Assembly: GCA_900541785.1 (NCBI GenBank)
Contig: UQKY01000007.1
Span: 1 to 63,543 of the forward strand
Source: an uncultured Collinsella sp.
GTDB lineage: Bacteria > Actinomycetota > Coriobacteriia > Coriobacteriales > Coriobacteriaceae
Reading direction: 5' to 3'
DNA length: 63,543 nucleotides
Part shown: in pieces, positions 39,540 to 49,800 of the stretch
Layout: every line of letters starts with the position of its first letter
How positions within the stretch are numbered: position 1 is the stretch's first letter
The notes under the pieces: model-generated
Databases searched by the model: none
What the model saw: the letters and a program-made list of their open reading frames with translations, nothing else
What the model was told of the DNA's origin: nothing
Program-made: the position numbers and the translations under genes

Positions 39540-39584
39540 TGAGGGGTCCTTGTCTGATTCACGAGGCAAGGACCCCTTATTTTG
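39540..39584 (+). terminator. Terminator of the parAB unit
   Basis: AGGGGTCCTTG (39542-39552) with CAAGGACCCCT (39567-39577), then TATTTT. Confidence 0.85.
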
Positions 39585-39629
39585 GCCGTAAAAAATGGGA
39601 CAGGTAGCAGCTGATTCAAAATTAAGGTC

Positions 39630-39675
39630 AATAAATAAAACGGCCCCGGTTGCATCTCCTGTAACCGGGGCCGTT
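39630..39675 (-). terminator. Terminator of rlmN
   Basis: AACGGCCCCGGTT (39639-39651) pairs with AACCGGGGCCGTT (39663-39675); on the minus strand it is followed by TTATTTATT. It lies about 40 nt past the rlmN stop. Confidence 0.85.
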
Positions 39676-39678
39676 CGA

Positions 39679-39694
39679 TGTTTCACATGAAACG
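39679..39694. promoter_or_regulatory. Degenerate parS-like site near rlmN
   Basis: TGTTTCACATGAAACG matches parS at 14 of 16 positions. It lies between the rlmN stop and its terminator. Possibly a weak ParB site. Confidence 0.45.
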
Positions 39695-39712
39695 TTTTGG
39701 GGTGCGACTCCC

Positions 39713-40765
39713 CTATGCGTTCTTCTGAACTTTGAAGCGCTGCTTCAGCTGTCCGCAAGCGGCGTCAATATCGTTACCACGGGAGTTACGAATCGTGGTC
39801 TCGATGCCACGGGACTCAAGACGACGCTGAAGATCCTCAACCTTATGAATCGGCGACGGCTTGAGCGGGCTGCCCTCGATGTCGTTAAGCTGAATCAGGT
39901 TAACGTGGCACAACGTTCCCTCGCAGAAGTCGCAGAGCGCCTGCATCTCGGGATTCGTATCGTTGACGCCTTCGATCATGGCATACTCATAGGTCGGGCG
40001 GCGGCCAGTCTTCTCGGTGTAGAGTTGAAGCGCCTCGTGAAGGCGAAGTAGCGTGTACTTCTTAACACCGGGCATAAGCTTATTGCGTGTCGACTGGATG
40101 GCGGAATGCAGGGAAACGGCAAGCGTGAACTGCTCGGGGATGTCGGCAAATTTGCGAATACCGGGAATAACGCCGCTGGTAGAGACGGTGAGGTGACGAG
40201 CACCGATACCGATGCCATCGGGGTCGTTGAGGATTCGCAACGCCTTGAGAACCTCGTCGTAGTTGGCAAACGGCTCGCCCTGGCCCATGAAGACAACGCT
40301 CGTGACGCGCTCGCCAAAGTCGTTGGATACATGAAGTACCTGGTCGACGATCTCTTGAGCGGTCAGAGAGCGCTTGAGGCCGTTGAGACCGGTAGCGCAA
40401 AAGGCGCAGCCCATGCCACAGCCAGCCTGGGTGGAAACGCAGACGGAAAGCTTGTTACGACGGGGCATACCGACAGTCTCGACGGAAACGCCGTCGTGGT
40501 ACTCGAGCAGATACTTGCGAGAGCCATCTTTGGAAACCTGCTTGGTTAGTTCAGTCGGCGTGTCAAAGGCAAAAGCCTCTTTAAGCTGCTCGCGGAAAGC
40601 CTTGGGAAGGTTGGTCATATCGTCAAACGAGCAAACGTTCTTCTCGAAGACCCATTCGATGAGCTGCTTCGCGCGGAAGGCGGGCTGGCCAAGTTCGGCC
40701 ACAAGGTCGCGAATATCGTTTTGGCTCAAGTCGCGAATGTCCTGAGATTTAGTCCTGGGATTCAT
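39713..40765 (-). CDS. rlmN: 23S rRNA/tRNA (adenine-C2) methyltransferase RlmN
   Basis: 350 residues; radical SAM enzyme that methylates A2503 of 23S rRNA. Radical SAM cluster CGMGCAFCATG, the following LKRSLTAQEIVDQV, VFMGQGEP, and the C-terminal catalytic Cys in GNDIDAACGQL. Start ATG with GAAAGG upstream. It is transcribed toward the origin, against its neighbours. Confidence 0.95.
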   Translation of the reverse strand: MNPRTKSQDIRDLSQNDIRDLVAELGQPAFRAKQLIEWVFEKNVCSFDDMTNLPKAFREQLKEAFAFDTPTELTKQVSKDGSRKYLLEYHDGVSVETVGMPRRNKLSVCVSTQAGCGMGCAFCATGLNGLKRSLTAQEIVDQVLHVSNDFGERVTSVVFMGQGEPFANYDEVLKALRILNDPDGIGIGARHLTVSTSGVIPGIRKFADIPEQFTLAVSLHSAIQSTRNKLMPGVKKYTLLRLHEALQLYTEKTGRRPTYEYAMIEGVNDTNPEMQALCDFCEGTLCHVNLIQLNDIEGSPLKPSPIHKVEDLQRRLESRGIETTIRNSRGNDIDAACGQLKQRFKVQKNA

Positions 40766-40850
40766 GGAAGCCTTTCGATTTTGGGGAAACGTAGAGGGTA
40801 TCGCTACAATATGGTATCAGCTGCAGAAATTATAGAGGAGGAGTCTGCCC

Positions 40851-41816
40851 ATGCCGGGTAAAAGCCTAGAGAACATGCACGTAGCGGTCTTGGCGGGCGG
40901 TCATTCCGCTGAGCGCGAGATCTCGCTCAATTCGGGAAAGAACGTCGTGGTTGCCTTGAAGGAGGCCGGCTACACTTCGGTGGAGCTGCTCGACACGGCT
41001 ACCGATGATTTTATGGTAACCATGGCGACCGGCGGCTTTGACGTGGCGTTTATCGCCATGCACGGTGCCGGCGGCGAGGATGGCGCCATGCAGGGTGCCA
41101 TGGAGACCCTGGGTATCCCCTACACGGCCTCGGGCGTGCTTGCCAGCGCCTGCGGTGCCGACAAGGAAGTCTCTAAGCTCCTGTACGCCAAGGCGGGCAT
41201 TCCCATTGCCCCCGGCCTTGCGCTCGAGGTGGGCGATGAAGTCGATATCGATCATATCGTCGAGGTTTGTGGCGAGCGCTGCTTTGTGAAGCCGGCCGTC
41301 AACGGTTCCAGCTATGGCATTTCCCTGGTCCATGAGCCCTCCGAGCTGCCCGCGGCAATCGCCAAGGCGTTTGAGTACGGCGACAAAGTGCTGGTCGAGA
41401 AGTGCATCGAGGGTATCGAGATCACCGTCGGCGTATACGGCGAAGATGACGTGCGCGCTCTGCCGATTGTCGAGATTCGTAAGCCCGAGGACTGCGAGTT
41501 CTACGATCTGGACGTGAAGTATGTCGACCCTACGGACATCCATCGCATTCCGGCGCAGATTTCACCCGAGAATTATGCTCGCGCTCAGGAGCTTGCCTGC
41601 GCCGCTCACAAGGCCCTCGGTTGCCTGGGTATCTCGCGCAGCGATTTTATCGTGAGCGAGGACGGCCCCGTTATCCTCGAGACCAATACCATTCCCGGCA
41701 TGACCGATACGTCGCTGTATCCGGATGAGATCCGCCACACCGACGACATGACGTTCCCGCAGGTCTGTGACAGCCTGATCCGTATGGGCCTTCGTCGAGC
41801 GGGCATTGCATGCTAA
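40851..41816 (+). CDS. ddl: D-alanine-D-alanine ligase
   Basis: 321 residues; makes the D-Ala-D-Ala peptidoglycan end. ATP-grasp motifs: AVLAGGHSAEREISLNSG, FIAMHGAGGEDGAMQG, FVKPAVNGSSYGISLV, and the C-terminal LETNTIPGMTDTSLYP. The Tyr in SSYG points to a normal D-Ala rather than D-Lac ligase (by analogy with DdlB). GAGGAGG upstream. The end overlaps the next gene by 7 nt. Confidence 0.95.
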   Translation: MPGKSLENMHVAVLAGGHSAEREISLNSGKNVVVALKEAGYTSVELLDTATDDFMVTMATGGFDVAFIAMHGAGGEDGAMQGAMETLGIPYTASGVLASACGADKEVSKLLYAKAGIPIAPGLALEVGDEVDIDHIVEVCGERCFVKPAVNGSSYGISLVHEPSELPAAIAKAFEYGDKVLVEKCIEGIEITVGVYGEDDVRALPIVEIRKPEDCEFYDLDVKYVDPTDIHRIPAQISPENYARAQELACAAHKALGCLGISRSDFIVSEDGPVILETNTIPGMTDTSLYPDEIRHTDDMTFPQVCDSLIRMGLRRAGIAC

Positions 41817-44704
41817 TCGAGGACGCGGTTTCGTCAGGAACGCCGCAGTTTGTCATCGACTCCTATGCCACGCTTGCCGAACGCGCCAAAACGCAGTCCT
41901 TTGGTCTTATCGAGGAAGATGTGATCGTCCTTGATACCGAGACCACAGGTCTTTCGGTGCAGGACAATGAACTGATCGAGATCTCGGCGGCCCGTCTTTC
42001 GGGCCGCGAGATCGTCGACCGTTTCGATACCTTCGTGCATCCCAAGCAGCTGATTCCCGCCGAGATTACCGAGCTCACGAGCATTACAAATGCCGATGTG
42101 GCAGATGCCCCGTCGGCCGTTGAGGCCGTAGCCGCTCTCGCCGATTTTGTCGGTGGTTGCCCGGTAATCGCACATAACGCCACGTTCGACCGCTCGTTTA
42201 TCGAGTCGGTCAAAGGTGGCGTCAACGTGAGCGATATCTGGATCGATTCGCTGGCGCTGTCGCGCATCGCGCTTCCGCGCCTGGCCTCGCACAAGTTGTC
42301 TTTTATGGCCGATCTGTTTGGCTGTGACTCGGTATCACACCGTGCCAATGCCGACGTCGACGCCCTGTGTGGCGTATGGCGCGTGTTGCTCGTGGCGCTC
42401 ACCGACTTGCCTCAGGGCATCATGGCGCGCCTAGCCGACATGCATCCGGATGTGCCTTGGTCCTATCGTCCTATCTTCTCATTCTTGGCAGGGCAGAACC
42501 CTGGTTCTATCTTCTCTCTCATCGCCGCTCGTGCTGACGTTCTCAAGGCCGATCGCGCCGACGATCGGGTGGACGCCGACGAACTGCCGGTCCTCAAGAT
42601 GCCGAGTCGTGAGGAGATTGAGGCAGACTATGCGCCAGGTGGCCTGGTCAATCGCATGTATCCCACTTACGAGCCGCGTGATGAGCAGATCGCGATGGCG
42701 CTCGAGGTCCGCGATGCGCTGGTCACGGGCACTCATCGTGTAATTGAGGCGGGCACAGGCGTCGGCAAATCGATGGCCTATCTGGTGCCTTTTGCCGAGG
42801 CAGCACGCCGTAACAACATCACGGTTGGTATTGCGACCAAATCGAACAATCTTGCAGACCAGCTCATGTACCATGAGCTGCCAAAACTTGCCGAGCAACT
42901 GGACGGTGGTCTGTCATTTTGCGCTCTCAAGGGCTATGACCACTATCCGTGCCTGCGCAAGCTTGAGCGCATGAGCCGAGGCCAGGTCGAGATTACCACC
43001 AAGCGCGATCCGGCGGACACGCTCACGGCGGTCGCGGTCATTATGGCGTACGTCTGCCAATCAGCCGATGGCGACCTCGACTCGCTTGGCATTCGGTGGC
43101 GCAGCGTCAACCGCCCCGACTTTACGACGGCCTCGCGCGAGTGTGCTCGCCGCCTCTGCCCGTTTTTCCCTGATAAATGTTTGGTCCACGGCGCTCGCCG
43201 TCGTGCGGCGCATGCCGATGTGGTGGTCACCAACCATTCCCTGCTGTTCCGCAATGTTGCGGCCGAGGGCAGGATTTTGCCTCCGATTCGTCATTGGGTA
43301 ATCGACGAGGCTCATTCTATCGAGCGCGAGGCGCGCCGTCAGTGGGCGCGCGTGGTGTCGGCGGACGAATCACGCGTTCTGTTTGAGCGCCTGGGTGGCT
43401 CGAGCACCGGTGCGCTAAGCCAGGTCTCCCGTGATTTGGCAACCTCCGAGGGCTCTACGCTCTATTTGGGCCTTACTGCCAAGGCGACGTCGACGGTTGC
43501 GCGCGCGAGCATGGCAATCGCCGACGTGTTCGATGGCGTTCGCGAGCTCGGCCGCCGTGCCCGTGGGGGTTATGACAATGCCAACCTATGGATTGGCCCC
43601 GAGCTGCGCGAATCTGACGACTGGCATGATTTCTTACCGTCGGCCTACACTGCCATCGACGCATTGGAACAAGCTGACAAGAGCGTCGACGCGCTGGTGC
43701 AAGCCGTCGCCGCCGACAAGCCCGAGGTTGTTGTCGACCTGGGTGATATTTCGCGCCGCCTGCACGAGCTGGCCGAGAACCTCAAACTCATCATTGACGG
43801 CACCGATGAACACTACGTGTATTCGCTGCAGGTCAATCGCAGGCTGCGTGCCGGCGGAGAGTCAATGACCGCAGAGCGCATCGACATTGGCGAGGCCTTG
43901 GCAACCGAGTGGCTGCCCGAGGTTCACACGGCTATCTTTGCCTCGGCGACCATGACGGTGTCCAAAAGCTTTGAACACTTTAACCACGCGGTCGGTCTCG
44001 ATCGCATCGGTGCTTCAACATCCTCGTCGCTGCACTTGGACTCGAGCTACGACTTCGATTCGAACATGGCTGTAGTCGTTGCGGGCGATATCCCCGATCC
44101 GCGCGATCGTGAGAGCTATCTTACAGCGCTCGAGCGCGTGCTGGTCGACGCCCATCTTGCCATGGGCGGATCGGTGCTCACACTGTTCACCAATCGGCGC
44201 GACATGGAAGACCTGTACGCCCGCGTTGAGCCTAAGATGGCCCGTGCGGGTCTGGAGCTCAACTGCCAGCAGCGCAACTCATCTCCTCGTCGCCTGCGCG
44301 ACCGGTTTATCAACGAGCCGACCTCGTCGCTTTTTGCCCTTAAGGCCTTCTGGGAGGGATTCGACGCCAGCGGCGAGACGCTGCGCTGCGTCATCATTCC
44401 CAAGCTGCCGTTCTCGAGTCCCACGGACCCGCTCTCGTGCGAGCGCAACCTGCGCGAAGACCGCGCTTGGGCGCGCTATTCGCTGCCCGAGGCGGTGCTC
44501 GAGGTCAAGCAGGCGGCCGGCCGCCTTATCCGCTCGTCGACCGATTGCGGCGTGCTGATTCTGGCCGACCCGCGCCTGGTGACGAAGGGCTACGGAAAGA
44601 AGTTCTTAACGTCGCTGCCTACGAGCTCCTACCAGCGCATCGAATCGGCGCAGATCGGGCACTATCTGCAACTGTGGCGTGCACGCCACGAGCGGCGGCG
44701 CTAA
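41810..44704 (+). CDS. DinG-type helicase with N-terminal DEDDh exonuclease domain
   Basis: 964 residues. Residues about 35-205 are a DnaQ-like 3'-5' exonuclease (VIVLDTETTGLS; HNATFDRSFIES; final HRANADVDAL). Then comes an XPD/DinG superfamily 2 helicase: Walker A EAGTGVGKSMAYLVP, DEAH box WVIDEAHSIER, and the late motif QAAGRLIRSS. Cysteines in YPCLRK and CARRLCPFFPDKC are candidates for a 4Fe-4S cluster. The domain order is that of Firmicute DinG, which acts more as a nuclease. It begins inside ddl, and its end overlaps the convergent WYL gene by 4 nt (44701-44704). Confidence 0.9.
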   Translation: MLIEDAVSSGTPQFVIDSYATLAERAKTQSFGLIEEDVIVLDTETTGLSVQDNELIEISAARLSGREIVDRFDTFVHPKQLIPAEITELTSITNADVADAPSAVEAVAALADFVGGCPVIAHNATFDRSFIESVKGGVNVSDIWIDSLALSRIALPRLASHKLSFMADLFGCDSVSHRANADVDALCGVWRVLLVALTDLPQGIMARLADMHPDVPWSYRPIFSFLAGQNPGSIFSLIAARADVLKADRADDRVDADELPVLKMPSREEIEADYAPGGLVNRMYPTYEPRDEQIAMALEVRDALVTGTHRVIEAGTGVGKSMAYLVPFAEAARRNNITVGIATKSNNLADQLMYHELPKLAEQLDGGLSFCALKGYDHYPCLRKLERMSRGQVEITTKRDPADTLTAVAVIMAYVCQSADGDLDSLGIRWRSVNRPDFTTASRECARRLCPFFPDKCLVHGARRRAAHADVVVTNHSLLFRNVAAEGRILPPIRHWVIDEAHSIEREARRQWARVVSADESRVLFERLGGSSTGALSQVSRDLATSEGSTLYLGLTAKATSTVARASMAIADVFDGVRELGRRARGGYDNANLWIGPELRESDDWHDFLPSAYTAIDALEQADKSVDALVQAVAADKPEVVVDLGDISRRLHELAENLKLIIDGTDEHYVYSLQVNRRLRAGGESMTAERIDIGEALATEWLPEVHTAIFASATMTVSKSFEHFNHAVGLDRIGASTSSSLHLDSSYDFDSNMAVVVAGDIPDPRDRESYLTALERVLVDAHLAMGGSVLTLFTNRRDMEDLYARVEPKMARAGLELNCQQRNSSPRRLRDRFINEPTSSLFALKAFWEGFDASGETLRCVIIPKLPFSSPTDPLSCERNLREDRAWARYSLPEAVLEVKQAAGRLIRSSTDCGVLILADPRLVTKGYGKKFLTSLPTSSYQRIESAQIGHYLQLWRARHERRR

Positions 44705-45618
44705 AGCGGACAGACGAGGGTCTTTGCCATATCGCACAGACGCTTTGACAGGGCGGGGTCATCCAAGATGCGGATGGCTCCGCCCGCTGCGATTACCTGG
44801 CTCAGTAGCCAACGCTCGGAGCCATAATGCACGGTTACCGTTGCCATGTCTGCCCCGCTGCGCTCGATTAGGGTGATGCCGGCCCAGTCCAGATGCTCCG
44901 CCATATCGAATGGCATCAAGAGCTTTGCGCTACGCTGCGTCCGAGCAAGGGAATCGTGGAGGGATGTGACGTCCGGTGCATGAGGCACGACGGAGTCTTC
45001 CGTCAAGGCGAGTCCCTCGATTTTATCCATGCGATAGGTGCGCTGCTCATCGACCACGATGTCCCAGGCAATCAGGTATGTTTGGTCGCCGTTTGCCGTA
45101 ATGCGCAAGGGGTCGACCAGACGCTCACGTGGCCGTGCATCGTCCATCGAGCGATACGAGATGCGGCAGCGAACACCGTCCTGAATGGCGCAGCTCAGCT
45201 GCTGCCAGTGCGACCCGTGGTTGACGGTGTCAAAGACGCGCTGGTTATAGCCGAGCTCTTCGGGTAGAAGGGCATGTCGAATCCGAGCTGCCGTATGCGG
45301 CTCGATCCCCAACGATTCAAGTTCATGGTTGAGCACAGCGCCCTCGGCGGCACTCAAGCGCAGCGGTAGCACACGCCCGGCGTCACCGGTGAGGACCACA
45401 CGCTCGCCGCGGCATTCGCAGATGATGCGCGCGCCCGATTCTCGGTTCGCGAGCGTCGAGACGATCTCGAGAATCTCGTCGAGCGATACCCCCGTGATGT
45501 CAAAGCGACTGCAAATCTCGGTTCGTGTCATGCCGCTCTCGCCGGCGGCGTAGAGGGCCTCCATGATGTCGATGGCGCGCGAGAGTCTCTGCTCGCTGGT
45601 GAGTTTACGCACGGGCAT
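44701..45618 (-). CDS. WYL-domain transcriptional regulator (second of pair)
   Basis: 305 residues from MPVRKLTSEQRLSRAIDIME. An N-terminal helix-turn-helix-like region (TRTEICSRFDITGVSLDEIL) is followed by a WYL domain (about 140-220) with CRISYRSMDDARPRERLVDP and YLIAWDIVVDEQRTYRMDKI, then a WCX-like C-terminus. Its start overlaps the end of the upstream WYL gene by 14 nt. Such tandem pairs resemble PafB/PafC, the SOS-independent DNA-damage activators of actinobacteria; that role is inference. The start codon is not certain. Confidence 0.82.
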   Translation of the reverse strand: MPVRKLTSEQRLSRAIDIMEALYAAGESGMTRTEICSRFDITGVSLDEILEIVSTLANRESGARIICECRGERVVLTGDAGRVLPLRLSAAEGAVLNHELESLGIEPHTAARIRHALLPEELGYNQRVFDTVNHGSHWQQLSCAIQDGVRCRISYRSMDDARPRERLVDPLRITANGDQTYLIAWDIVVDEQRTYRMDKIEGLALTEDSVVPHAPDVTSLHDSLARTQRSAKLLMPFDMAEHLDWAGITLIERSGADMATVTVHYGSERWLLSQVIAAGGAIRILDDPALSKRLCDMAKTLVCPL

Positions 45619-46627
45619 ACTCGTGCACCGTCCTTTCAATGAGGTGGTTCCACGCCTGTTTGAGCGATTTGGGGGCCACGGGCCTTATGCCGTCCATGGC
45701 GTGGGCCATGCAAAATGAGGCGCCGGCTTCAAGATCGCGCACGTCAACGGTCCAGGTCCATCCCACATCGGTGTGTACGAGCTCACCTCGCCCACGCGTG
45801 AGGCCGTTGATCATATCGATCTGCGTCTGAGGGGCGAATGAGAACGTGGCTGCAACGGGCGGTCGGTCGGCAAAATCGAATTCAAAGAACAGGTAGTCGC
45901 TGAGGTTGAAGTCCGCGGGGATGACGTAGGCCTTCGAAGGACGCCAAGCGCGAACGATACGGTCGCAGCGGAATGTCCTGATGTCGCCGGTGACGTTGTC
46001 GAGGCCGCAGAAGTACGCCACGCCCTCGCGCTCGAACATGCCGTAGACGCAGACGGTACGTTCTTTCTGCTCACCGCGTCCGTTCTGATATAAAAATCGC
46101 AGCGCGCATCGCTCGGCAAAGGCGCTCCATACCGCATCGACGGTGGGAGAGCGGCGGATCGGTGCTTCGTCCACCGTCGTCCTACCGGTGAGGTAGGCAA
46201 TCTTGGAGCGAATATCGGCAAGCGGTGCGGCAAAAGTGGATGAGCCGGCCGCTAGCGTCTGGTCGATGGCGTTGAGCAGGATATCGGCGTCGTCTGCGGT
46301 GATGAGGCCGCCTGCAGCAAACGTGTGCTCGCGGTCGATTGTCCACGAGCTTTCCTCGGTCTCCTGCGCGCCGGTGGGGCGAACCTCCTTGATTAAGATG
46401 CCGCGTTCGAGCAGTTTGTCACGATCGCGTCGAAACTTGCGCTTATCCGAGTCGATATTGCCCGAGCCATATCCCAGGTCAGAATCCAAGACGATCTGCT
46501 CGGTCGTCAGCGGTTCGGGGGAGCTATTGAGCACAAAGAAAAGATTGAGGATGCGCTGAGCCGTTTTATCGAAACTGGGCTCCGAATTCCCCTTTTTAAT
46601 TGTCTCGGTCGTGTCGCTTGCCGTCAT
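45605..46627 (-). CDS. WYL-domain transcriptional regulator (first of pair)
   Basis: 340 residues. The N-terminal winged helix (KTAQRILNLFFVLNSSPEPL, then YGSGNIDSDKRKFRRDRDKL) precedes a WYL core (CALRFLYQNGRGEQKERTVC, then YFCGLDNVTGDIRTFRCDRI). The C-terminal part is WCX-like. Forms an overlapping pair with the next WYL gene, convergent on the DinG-type helicase. Ligand unknown; WYL domains often sense nucleic acid or nucleotides. Confidence 0.82.
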   Translation of the reverse strand: MTASDTTETIKKGNSEPSFDKTAQRILNLFFVLNSSPEPLTTEQIVLDSDLGYGSGNIDSDKRKFRRDRDKLLERGILIKEVRPTGAQETEESSWTIDREHTFAAGGLITADDADILLNAIDQTLAAGSSTFAAPLADIRSKIAYLTGRTTVDEAPIRRSPTVDAVWSAFAERCALRFLYQNGRGEQKERTVCVYGMFEREGVAYFCGLDNVTGDIRTFRCDRIVRAWRPSKAYVIPADFNLSDYLFFEFDFADRPPVAATFSFAPQTQIDMINGLTRGRGELVHTDVGWTWTVDVRDLEAGASFCMAHAMDGIRPVAPKSLKQAWNHLIERTVHEYARA

Positions 46628-46825
46628 AGGGTCCTCGCATGAGAAGGTGGTTTGCTGCCATGATTTTAGTCCGATATGGAGATTAGGCTATATCCTTGTC
46701 CGCTCGGGGCGTTAAGATGGCCCGAATTCGGTCGTTTGCGCTCGCTCGGGGTATACTTTCGACTATATACGGTTCTAATGTGCATGCATTGGGCCTATTT
46801 GTCGGATTATGGATGTGGAGCGCAC

Positions 46826-49800
46826 ATGGCGAACACCCAGAACTATATTAACCACCTGCTGCAGAACACCGGCATTACGCCGGCGTGCAGCGAAGAAGAG
46901 CGCTTGGCTGCCGAGGATATCGCTCAGATCTTCCGCAACCACGGCTTTGATCCCGAGGTTCAGGAGTTCAATGCCCCGGCGCCCAGTAGGTTGGCATTTG
47001 CCGTTACCGGTATTCTTGCGTTTGCCGGTGCCCTGCTGATGGGCATCGGCGGCGGTATCGGCTTGGTCGGCACCTTGCTGGCCATTGTCGGCGCCGTTCT
47101 TTACGTGCTCGAGCGCACAGGGCACCCCGTGGTTTCGCGCCTGGGCAAGACAGGCGTGAGCCAAAATGTCATCGCCTATCACAAGGCCTCGGGCCCGCTC
47201 GCGTCCCCGCGTAACCGCCCGGTGGTCGTTGTCGCACACTACGACTCTCCCCGTGCTGAGCTGCTCGCCCGCGAGCCCTATGCTTCGTATCGTGCGCTCA
47301 TCGCCAAGCTGCTGCCTGTTGCCACGGTTGCCCCTGCTGCCGTTGCCATCCTGCGTATCCTGCCGCTCCCCGGCGCGCTCAAGGTTCTGCTGTGGATTGT
47401 CGCGATCCTCGCTTCCCTCGTTGCACTTGCCAACGCGGCAAACATCATCTCTAACCGCCACATTCTTCCCTATACGTCCGGCGCGGTGTGCAACAAGTCT
47501 TCTGTCGCCGCTATGCTCGGCGTTATGGACAACGTTGCTCCCTTCCAGGGCGAAAACGAGTTTCCCGACGATGTTCCGTTCGATACCTATTTTGGGGAGC
47601 AAAAGCGCCGTGCCGAGGAAATGGCGCGTGCAGCGGCGGAATATGCCGCGGCCCAGCAGCAAAACGACTACGGCAACACCATCGAGTATGAAGAGCCTAC
47701 CTACGCCGAGGACGAGTTCGGTCAGCCGATTGCTCCCGACGCTCAGACCGAGCCCGAACAGGGTGAGGCTTTCGACGAGCAGATCGAGGGCTTTGAGGGT
47801 GCATCTGCCGACGAGACGCTGATCGGCGCTATCGTGCCCGAGGATCAGAATCAGGCTGTCCAGGCCGAAGAGTTCAATGACGAGGTTTCCGCTGCCGAGT
47901 CGGCGGAGGAGCCTGTCGCGGCCGAGCCCGAGCCCAAGCTCTATCGCAATGCCGCCGGCAACATCCGCTTTGGTTCGGATGCCATCCGTGCGCTCGGAAT
48001 GCTTCCCGAGTCCTGCACGCTCGATTACGAGGAGGGCGAGGAGCCGACGTTTGAGCCCGAGCCTGCCCCCGTCGTGACTGCGCCTGCGCCCGCTGTCACC
48101 GTGGATGATGAGTCTGCCGCGGTTGCCGTTGCCGTTGCCGAGCCCGAGGCGGTGTCCGCGATCGATCCCGCGGCAGGACTGGACATTTTGGCTCCCGCCG
48201 CGCCGGCGCAAGACGTTGCGGACGAGTCTGACGACGATTACGTTGAACAGCCGAGGCGCGTGTCTTACGAGAGCGATACTGATTTCTCGGCCGAGATTCC
48301 CGCGGCAACGCCCCATGCCGATATTGCATCCGCGTTTTCGTCGATTGGCGCCAGCGCTTCCAACTTCTTTAAGGGTGCGCTTGCAAAGGGCAAGAAATTT
48401 GTCGACGATTTCGAGGAGAAGCGCGCTGCCACACGCGAGGCTGCCGAGCAGGAGGCTATCGCTCAGCAGCAGGCAGCCGAGGCGGCACGTGAGCACGCGG
48501 CGCAAGAGTTCGAGCAGAACGAGGCTATGCAGTCCGCGCCCGTCGACGCCGCCGAAGCTACAACGTCCTTTGAGTCCCAGCAACCGGCGTCCGCGGATGT
48601 TGTTGAGGCAACAACGTCTTTCGAGGCTCAGCAGCACGTCGATAGCACCATGTCGTTTGATGCCGCGAAGTTCGATTCCACGATAACGTTTGAAAAGCAG
48701 GGCACCGCGATTGCTGAGCCCCTTCCTATTTCCGATGAACAGGGCGACGCGGTGGACGATGACGAGCCCATTGATGCTGCCGAAATTCAGGATGCTGCCG
48801 AGGACGAGTCCGTCGAGGCCAACTCTGACGAAGAGCAATACGCGGCAGCCGATCAGGGTGATTCGACCGAGGTCGAGCAGGAGGAAGTGCCTGCGGTTTC
48901 CGAGACTCCCGAGACGGATGAGTCGAGGCCTTATTCCACGCAGATTTTCACCATGCCGACCCCGAGTGGTTCCGGTGCCACGGTTGCCAATGTCGCTCCC
49001 ACCCAGGACGAAACGGTCGATTCCCTTATGGCCCAGATTTCCTCCCAGGCATCGCCGCGTCCGCAGATGAATGTTCCCGATCCGGCGTCGGCACCGTCGC
49101 CTGCACCTTCCTCGTCTCCGCTGGCTTCAGTCCCCGATCCGTCGCTGCCGTCTATGAAGCAGGCAAACGTTGCGTCTCGCACGTCGCTGTTCGACCTTCC
49201 CGATCCCTCTGCCCAAGTCAACGACCCCTTTGCTACCGCCCAAGGTCCCGAACCCACATCGGCACCCGTTGCGCCTCCTATGCCCGTTGCGTCGGGCGCG
49301 CAGCCGATCGAGACCATTTCGGCTCCCGCCCCGGCGGCACCCAAGTCTCGTAAGCGCGGCCTGGGTGGTCTGTTCGGCCGTAAAAAGAAAAACGAGCAGG
49401 ACAGCATGAGTGACTGGCTGGGCGTCGAAGACGATTACGATGCCAAGAAGTCCGGTCGCGGTATCGGTTCGTGGGATAACTTCGAGGACGATAACGATGG
49501 CTGGAAGGGTGGCGCTACGTCTTCCGATGGCGCTTCTTCCGAAGATATGCTCTCGGCTGTCGCCTCTATGGGCGATGATGAGCTGCTCGGTCACGATATC
49601 TGGTTTGTGGCAACGGGCGCCTCGGATTGTGATGGCGCCGGCATGAAGGCCTTCTTGGCTTCGCATCGCGATAAGCTCCGCGGCGTATTCTTTATCAATC
49701 TTGAATCCGTCGGCGCCGGTAGGCTTTCGGTTGTGACGGTCGAGGGCGAACAACAACTGCTCAAGGGCGATCGCCGCATCATGAACCTGGTCAGCAAGGT

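Noticed and set aside
46775..48838. 687-codon minus-strand frame opposite the large M28-like gene
   Set aside because: Antisense shadow of repetitive acidic codons; Leu/Gly/Arg-rich with no signal or motif.
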